Shown one piece after another: positions 57,382-64,000 of a DNA stretch of 64,000 bases (position 1 is its first letter; every line of letters begins with the position of its first letter). Location of the stretch: contig JABMLP010000012.1 in assembly GCA_013176395.1 (NCBI GenBank), positions 1,116,001 to 1,180,000 of the forward strand, given 5' to 3'. Below the pieces are notes generated by a model. That model worked only from the letters and a program-made list of their open reading frames with translations, was not told where the DNA came from and did no database searches. The DNA is from Venturia oleaginea (lineage: Eukaryota; Ascomycota; Dothideomycetes; Venturiales; Venturiaceae). The translations under genes were made by a program, and so were the position numbers.

Positions 57382-59353
57382 ATGTCGGCAGATCAGCCCG
57401 AAGGTCCCGATGTCCCTGAGCGCCTTTCGTCCAATATCATGAATTATCTCGTCTGGAGATATCTCCAAGAAGCCGGTACAGCTATCTACAGCATTCCGCG
57501 TTGACAGCTTCATAAATTGACACTGGACTTCAGGATACGGAAAGACAGCTAAACAGCTACAATATCAATGGGTGGGCACGAATGAGACGCCCGAGAGTCT
57601 TCCCTTCGTTGCGAATATCAAAAAGGGCTGTCTAGTTCACCTAGCTCAAGACGGTCTCTTCCTCGACCAGTTACAGGCCGAAGTCAAAAAGGTACGCATA
57701 AAACACTTCCACCTCACGTTGCAATCGCACACAAGGCGCATTGAATTAACCTCCACCCCCAACAGACCGAACGTCAATACCACTTTGGTTCCGATCATGG
57801 ACCCAAGTTCTCAGTCCCAGCCGAAGAGCCGCGTAGGTCGTCACTTCGCGATACCTCGCGCAGACCTAATCATAGTGAGCGAGAGACACCAAATGGAGGA
57901 TCCACGGAACCTAGCAAGCCGAAGAAGGGCAAGCGAAAGAGCGCTGGATCGGAGCGACGCATGAATGGCGACATGATGGATGTTGATGTGGGAGGAATGG
58001 GACAGACCTCGATGATGGATATTACCGTCGCCGAAGCTGAATCGCCTCTACCCGTTATCGAGGAGCCCATCGAGCCAACGCTCAGCATTGGCCAAAGTCA
58101 GGAAGTCGCGACGGAGGCACCCCGCGATCTCAACCCCGATACTTCGTTTCTGCCCCACGAAGGCACAACCCTCGAACATGTCAAGTGGTGTCCAGATAAC
58201 AGTACCGCCCTCCTGGTCGCAGGCGAGAATCTTATGCGCGCATACCGTGTAGCATCGGAAGTCTCTGAAAAGCAGGCCGAATCAAATAAATGGGACATAC
58301 ATGTTGACGAAGAGGATTATCGAGTCCAAGCATTTTGTTGGACCGAGAAGTCATCAGCTGTCTTTTCCACCGCCCGGGAGTACACGAACGAAATCGGAGA
58401 CCGTATCCCTCAAAACAGACTCTTTGGCTTCACGGATTATGGCACAGAACCCAGCAGCATGCAACTGGTGGACCCTCTTGCTGGGACAATTGTGGCTCTG
58501 CGCTACAACCCAGCTTCTAAACTGCTTCTATCCATCTCACACGGGGAACAGGCTGTCATCAAGATCTGGAGGTACAGCCAGGCTGAACCCGAAACTGGCA
58601 CCAGATTGAAGGAAGCCAATTTCGAATTTTTGCTCGACAAAATAGTTGGCGCAGAGATCTACGATGCTGTCTGGACTACGGACGACAAATTTCTCGTCTG
58701 CGGCATGAACACATTGCAACTGTACCAAGTCGGGGAAGACATCGATCTTAGTCAAAGCTTTCGGCACTGAACAAGATTGGTTCAGGATGCAGTACGACCC
58801 ACTCTGTGAAGTTGCTGCCCTGTCCGACGATGAGATGCACGCTTTGGGTGTGGTGAAGCTTGATGGAGACCTGAAAATCCATAATGAGACGTTTCAGAAC
58901 ACAACACTGACCGACTTTGCTTTTCAGCCGGTACTGAATAAGGAATCATATCAGGAAGGCAGCCCGCGGTTGCTTGCCACATCCTCAGCCAATGGCCAGG
59001 TACGAATCTGGAACGCTCTAGGCCCTTTGGTATGTCTACACGAGCTCAGTCTTGGGGTGCAATCCACTGCAATGGTGATTTCGTTTTCACCAGATGGCTT
59101 TCTTCTAGCTGCTGCTGGATACGACACATTGCACGTGTGGAAATCCGGCGAAGGTGGCGAGCCAAAAGCAGTATGGCATATGCCTACGCCCAACGAGCAC
59201 TGGGATTCTGTCCCACAAGAGGCGCCAGAAGAGAAAGCACCGTTAGCGTGGTTGCACACTCTCAGCTGGGACTCTGATGGGAAGAAAATAGCCTTTGGCC
59301 TCAAAGACCAAGTCGCTGTCATTCGTCTTCGCCCTACGGAGTCTGACAGATGA
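57382..59353 (+). CDS. LisH/WD40 co-repressor-like protein (TBL1/Sif2 type), with +1 frame change
   Basis: Exons: 57382-57475, 57534-57691, then 57766 onward. Residues 1-70 hold a LisH motif (ERLSSNIMNYLVWRYLQEAGYGKTA) and the Sif2/TBL1-type continuation. A basic Ser-rich linker with KPKKGKRKSAG follows, then WD40 repeats (EHVKWCPDNSTALLVAGENL, VVALRYNPASKLLLSIS, YDAVWTTDDKFLVCG). The 0-frame stops at 58768-58770 just after DIDLSQSFRH. WD40 sequence continues without a gap in the +1 frame (VKAFGTEQDWFRMQYDP..., SFSPDGFLLAAAGYDTLHVW, LSWDSDGKKIAFGLKDQVAVIRL) to TGA at 59351-59353. Frames overlap only from 58709 to 58770, and no intron fits. CTT-AGT-C lies at 58747-58753. Full product about 585 residues. 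TBL1/Sif2 proteins scaffold histone-deacetylase complexes. Confidence 0.8.
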
Positions 59354-60253
59354 TTGGCGTCACACTGGCTGCAAACAGCTCACTGAATGTTGAAAGCCAT
59401 TAGATGCAGTCATATTATTGCATTTCAAACCATATTTTCCTCAGCTCCGGCCGATGAAACGACCCTTCTCAGCCAATTTATTTGCATGCTCAGACTTCGA
59501 TCGATCAAAGTCATGGAGTTTCCACTGACACCCAGGAAGCTCGCCACCCGTTGGCAGGATATTTGGTCGGTATTCGAGACGATGTGTTCACGCGCGTCAA
59601 AGAGCTCGTCCTCACGAAGTTCGCATGAAGAGCATCACCGCCGTGTACGCACTGATACGGCGTCAGGCGGACCCTCCTCGACAGATGCACTTTCCTCAAA
59701 CTACTTGGGTCCGAATCCCGGGGAGAGTTTGCTGGCTTTGATGTATCTTACGAAATGTTCACGACTCCTCGGGCTCTGGCTTCGCTGCCATTGGATCCTA
59801 GGAAATCACTACGAAGTGTAATAGTGATGGAGAGGTGGAAGAGGCATTGCGGGTATGTCTGTTCTGCTTCAATCGGATCACACTGCATCGCTAAGGTAGC
59901 TTGTCATTAGTCGTCCTGGATCAACATCTATACCTTAACCTCTGTCAAACGTGCCTTGGTAGCCTAATTTTCAAGGTTTATTAGTGTCACGTAGCTGAGC
60001 GCTGGTGCGGAATCGACGGCTTTGAGAATGAAGTGGAACGGCTGCCAAACGATGCGTTGAGACGAAATTTCAGACTCGAGGAAATCAAAAGCACAAGTGG
60101 TGGACAGAGCAGAGGACGGGGAAATGGAACATTCTCTATGAGAGACAAAAAAATTCACAATTTCAATGGTGACCCTTTCAACTTCCAACCTTTTTTCCGC
60201 CCACATCGGCTCTCCCACTCTCTCCGCGCTCTCTGGATAGCAACCTGCTTTGC
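59354..60253. other. Intergenic region with a coding-like relic, 900 bp
   Basis: Plus strand 59490-59633 reads GVSTDTQEARHPLAGYLVGIRDDVF... to a TGA. Another frame at 59726-59822 reads EFAGFDVSYEMFTTPRALAS before a stop. Both look protein-like, but lie in different frames and do not form a gene. I recognise no family. Confidence 0.35.
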
Positions 60254-61586
60254 TCAGTCCACATCACTCCTCCTCTCCTCCAGTCTCTCAATCTCTCTTT
60301 TGATTTCTTCGCCTTCCCTGATGGCTTCGACGTATTTTGTGGCGATTTCGGACATGCCTTTCCCGGCTGTTTCGTAGCCTTTCAAGGCGAGTTGAGCGGT
60401 GGCGTGGCGACTGGATAGGGAGGTCTCGATTGCGGATAGTTTTGCGATGTAGGTTTTTAAAGAGCTTGTGAAGTGGGGGTTGGATAGGGTTGGGTCATTT
60501 AGGGAGAGGATTCTGGGAGGGGTTGATTAGTTTTGAGATGGGATGGTTGTGAGGTTGAGAATAGGGAGGGAGATATGTATGAAGATTGCATGTGTGAGAT
60601 GAAGGTATTCGGGGTTATTCGAGATAGAGCTATTGTAAATCCCAGATGGTGCGGAGAGTGAATCGATAGATGACTATTGTTTTACTTACTGTAACTTCAA
60701 TTCCATTCCCTTGGCCACACTGGCCAAATGCTCTGCTCTTGCTTTACCGCCTCTAGCCACACTTCCATGAAGCGTTTGCTCGATGATTCTCACCGAGACT
60801 TCGAAGAGTTCTCGATAAACACCGTGGATTTGATCGCCGAGCTCCGTGATTCGCATACGTGTCGTGGCGATGCTTGTCGTCTGGTTCGAAATCGATTCTT
60901 GCAACGCAGTCGCCTGGGCAGGCAGTCTGGATATGTCGGGAGCGCCATCTTGGAGTGTGCCGTCTGGTGTTGTTATTTTGGCCAATGTGAGAGCTAGGTG
61001 TTCTAATTGTTTCGATATTGCGATGGCGATTGTTGGGATGTTGGTTACGAAGTAATCGATGTCGTCTGCGAGGATTTCGAGGTCGGAGGGGGTTAGTTGA
61101 CCGTTTAGTTGGGCGGTTATTATGTGGCAGGTTTCGAGGAGCTGAATGTATCAGCTTCGATGTCATGATGATTTTGATGTTCTTTTGATCTTGTAATTGA
61201 CAAGTTTGGAGAGAAGGGCCAATGGGAGGGGAGAGTAATGAAACGAAGTTTTGTCTCAATTTGTAAAATACGATGATTTAACACACCTCTGGTGGTAACT
61301 CATTGCCTCTCTGGCATATCGAACTCAATGCTCCTTGAAGCAAACTTGCCACTGCGGCATCTTTGCGGGCGACAGTCAATTGCTGCCGACAAGAATATCA
61401 GCACTTATCGAGACTATATCGAAAAGCACATCTCACCATCTCGACATCAGCTTGTGCCCGCTGTTGCTTAATCAGTCTTGTAGACGCGTCGCTATTCAGT
61501 CTCGAAGTCGCAAGGTTCTGATACAGGGCCTTGAAGCGAGGATTCCGCTCCAAGACTGCGGGGGCGACAGGTGGAAGCATGTTCAT
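60254..61586 (-). CDS. Coiled-coil protein of unknown function
   Basis: Four exons: 61586-61437, 61382-61287, 61141-60690, 60512-60254; 318 residues. The exon lengths sum to 319 codons, and each junction has a standard GT donor. The sequence is almost all helical: KALYQNLATSRLNSDAS near the start, LTPSDLEILADDIDYFVTNIP, ITELGDQIHGVYRELFEVSVRIIEQTL, then EEIKREIERLEERRSDVD at the end. No named domain is recognised. Likely a subunit of a filament-, tether- or complex-type assembly, but that is only inference from coiled-coil content. Confidence 0.8.
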
Positions 61587-62237
61587 GGAGCCGGGTAGAA
61601 AGCTTACTTCCTATCTCAGTATGTGGATGTTTCTATTATTACTCTGATAATGGTGAGAATGGATGTTTCGACTGGTCAGTCAGACTTTTTGAAACTTCGA
61701 TGCATAAAGCGTGCATTGACCTTCAGACACAGCCACCTCACGATAAGAAAGCCACGTACTCGTTCAACTTCACTCGTTCGTCCTTCAAACATTCTTCTCC
61801 ACGTCTGCATTCGAAACATGGGAATGCAGATTTCTATGCAGCTCACGCCGTAACACATGCTTACTGATCCGTCCGGCCCCCAGTAAGTAGGGGGCGTTTG
61901 CGTGTCTTCAGTAGGGAGCACCGAGAAAGGGGGGCCGAGGGCGCCTATAAGGCCTAGTTCAGCCTGAGTCGAAGGTGGAAATGAGAAAATAGCCAAGCTG
62001 ACCACGCGAAGCTCCTATAGGAACGCGCTATTTGAGTCTTACCCTGAGTTACCCAGCTCGACGTCTCAATTGGCACTTGGGTCCGCGTCAGCCGTGTAAC
62101 CTGGGCGTTCACGGAATGTGAAGGGTCACCTTCATTTCTTCCTCGCGCCTTGTTCCTTTATAAGTCTCTCCCTTGATTCATCAGATAATCATAATCACCT
62201 CATATCTTCTCGTTCCATCTTTATATAACCTTTCAAA
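61587..62237. other. Intergenic region, 651 bp
   Basis: Divergent promoter region between the coiled-coil gene (minus) and the cupredoxin gene (plus). A TATA-like TATATAAC lies at 62222-62229, only about 10 bp upstream of the presumed ATG. No gene seen. Confidence 0.5.
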
Positions 62238-63079
62238 ATGGTCAACACACTCTCTTCTTGCCCTCGTCTCTGGCGCCATTGCTGCCACTTTCACCGTCGA
62301 GGTTGGTCAAGGTGGACAGGATACCTTCACTCCAAGCACTGTCACCGCTGCTGTCGGAGACATTGTAAGAGACCTGATTCAATCAGCAAAACTGAACGCC
62401 TTCTAATTCACTCCAGGTCACCTTCAGGTTCGACGGCCGTCACGATGTCGCTCAGGGCCCATTTGACTCGCCATGCACCTCCCATTCCGGAATTTACAGT
62501 GGAATTATGCCTTCTGTACGCACACAGTCCGATTAACGAAAGCGATTGCATTCTAACTCATTACAGGGTGAATTCTCCGTGAAGATCAATTCCACAGACC
62601 CAATCTGGTACTACTGCTCCGTCAGCAACCATTGCCAGAACGGTATGGTTGGTGTGATCAACCCACCATCCGGTGGCGACTCCCTCAGCTCCTACAGTTC
62701 CGCAGCAGCCAATGCTGGTCGATCTGTCGCCGGTAGCGGTGTGTCTGGAGGTATCGTGGGCTCAAACGGTGCCTCCTTGTTCGGCGAATCTGGCTCAGCC
62801 TCCTCCACGGCCTCTGGATCAGCTTCATCTGCCTCAGCCAGCTCTGCCTCATCTGCTTCATCTGCTTCATCTGCTGCCTCATCTGCTTCATCTGCTGCCG
62901 CTTCTTCTGGATCTGCTGCCGCTCCCTCTGCTACAGGATCAGCTACCCGCACTCCGTCCGCCGGTACCTCAGCTACATCATCTGGTTCTTCTACCGCGAC
63001 CTCATCCAGTGCAGCGGACCACGTCAAAGCTTTCGGATATGCCGGTGTTGCTGTCATCGCCGCTGCCATCATGGCATAA
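62238..63079 (+). CDS. Serine-rich cupredoxin (extracellular, GPI-type), frame broken in signal peptide
   Basis: Exons 62238-62364, 62417-62515 and 62567-63079. The body is a plastocyanin-like domain: ATFTVEVGQGGQDTFTPSTVTAAVGDI, VTFRFDGRHDVAQGPFDSPC, GEFSVKINSTDPIWYYCSVSNHCQNGMVG with the His, Cys, His and Met copper-site positions. A Ser/Ala-rich stalk follows, with a C-terminal hydrophobic tail AFGYAGVAVIAAAIMA fitting GPI anchoring. The only nearby ATG (62238, MVNTLS) is one base out of frame with the body. Removing one T near 62252-62257 would join it to ALVSGAIAATF as a normal signal peptide. Either a sequence error, a real inactivating indel or an unseen 5' exon. Confidence 0.72.
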
Positions 63080-63738
63080 GCATGTGAGCGGTAACGAGTT
63101 CGATTTGGGCAAATTTAAGATGAGCATTAGGTGGCTAAAATGGGGACAAACTGTATTTTTTATTTCTCTGATTCGATTCCAGCAAGTACCCACGATTCAC
63201 ATCTCGGTCCTCTTCTTTCCCGGTCTTTTTCCACCAGTTTTCTTCCCACCATATGAATTTGCAGGCCACGAGTTAAGCGGGACATGACAAAAAGGACTGG
63301 GTAATTTGTAAACACAGCCCACTACATTAACAGAAATACTTAGTCGAAACATATCCTCCCGACCTAAGGAGCCTTATACTGTTCCTTACTATGCTAACAT
63401 TAAACTCACACCTTTTGGTCGGCTCATGTTTACGGCCATGAGCACCTTCAGACCCTGCTACGAGTCTCTGACACAAGAAGAGGCTTAGCTATAAGATCAA
63501 GCACCAATATTTTCGATTGGGAAGCGAGACGTTCCTCCATATATCAGGAAACCGGTTCCGCGGGCCCGAACGTCCTCGAAGAGACCATCCTATTCGCCAA
63601 ACACAATCCCACAAATAGGCTTAATCCTCTCAAACGTTATTCCGGCTCCCAGCGACGTTGCTACCAGAACCCATTTGAGGACGCCACACCTCAAATAAGC
63701 CTTACTTGGACATTGATCCCGAGACGGACCCGGAATAG
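63080..63738. other. 3' flank of the cupredoxin gene
   Basis: 659 bp with no gene supported. The last part (about 63700-63738) reads in the same frame as the next feature but ends in TAG at 63736-63738. Confidence 0.45.
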
Positions 63739-64000
63739 CTTGAGAATATAATCCTTGACGCACTGGAATCTCATTTCCTTGACCTTTGCGAGAGATCTGA
63801 GAGAGCTGTTGGAGGGCTTTTTAAACATTTGGATGGCAATTGGGTGTCCAGTCCTGAATGGATTGCAGAGAGTGTGAGGAATGGGATCCCGGTTTATGAC
63901 GACTGGGATTTTGTCAGGGTGAAGAGTTATGATTGTGGATTGGGTTTTATGAGGAAGATGGGAGAGGAGTGGCAGTGGAGAGGGGAGAGAATGGAGGATC
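63739..64000 (+). CDS. Open frame running off the right edge, unknown
   Basis: From just after the TAG at 63736 the frame reads LENIILDALESHFLDLCERSE..., then FKHLDGNWVSSPEWIAESVRNGIPVYDDWDF, and is still open at the last base. The residue pattern is protein-like. No ATG is seen at its beginning, and the same frame before the TAG (YLDIDPETDPE) also reads as protein. It may be an exon, or a gene broken by the stop. Family not recognised. Confidence 0.4.

Noticed and set aside
58709..58800. An intron to explain the frame change in the WD40 gene
   Set aside because: The possible donors (in GTCGGGG and GTCAAAG) and acceptors (CTTAG, TTCAG) give introns of 23-57 bp in the wrong phase, or remove conserved WD40 sequence.
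62238..62582. 114-residue ORF starting MVNTLSSCPRL
   Set aside because: After the first six codons it reads the cupredoxin exons out of frame and through both introns; not a real protein.

Overview
The window is nuclear DNA of a filamentous ascomycete (Pezizomycotina). The evidence is compact genes with many 46-70 bp GT-AG introns, the gene content (a roughly 4,000-residue Tom1 HECT ligase, a GH18 chitinase with CBM18, a GPI-type serine-rich cupredoxin, a fungal ABCD half-transporter) and Fot1/pogo and Tc1 transposon relics. I could not identify the species.

Layout. 1-1963: end of a TBC Rab-GAP gene. 1964-3942: gene-free, with simple repeats. 3943-10457: a nest of mobile elements holding a deleted Fot1-like element, a full-length dead one, an element with an intact ORF that lacks the DDE domain, several nested solo-LTR-like elements with 5-bp target duplications, a 156-bp-arm foldback element and a decayed Tc1 transposase. 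10567-17812: an unknown fungal protein, an ARMH3/UPF0588 homologue and an aldo/keto reductase. 17813-30102: the giant Tom1/HUWE1-type E3 ligase in five exons, one intron of GC-AG type. 30996-31454: BLOC1S1. 32088-34379: peroxisomal ABCD half-transporter. 34844-35779: unknown acidic protein. 36271-38799: a divergent TIM-barrel/UPF0261 pair, the two halves of plant Tm-1. 39584-42083: ABM-fold protein and an adaptin-accessory-like protein. 43264-47287: PAS kinase. 48083-48586: lipid-anchor-like Pro-rich protein. 49230-49726: small Tc1-like relic. 49775-51291: chitinase. 52318-55089: SPX-domain phosphate transporter. 55951-57086: TMEM115. 57382-59353: LisH/WD40 protein whose second half lies in the +1 frame. 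60254-61586: coiled-coil protein. 62238-63079: cupredoxin whose start codon is out of frame with its body. 63739-64000: open frame running off the edge.

Nearly all are housekeeping or trafficking genes; this is not a biosynthetic cluster. Exon structures were built by joining conserved protein segments across consensus splice sites. For the multi-exon genes whose exon lengths I summed (Tom1, PAS kinase, ABCD, chitinase, Pho91, TMEM115, TIM-barrel, ABM, adaptin-like, coiled-coil) the totals divide by three. The most interesting leads are the heptamer CTT-AGT-C at the frame change in the WD40 gene, the split Tm-1 pair, the intact DDE-less transposase ORF and the nested LTR/foldback cluster.
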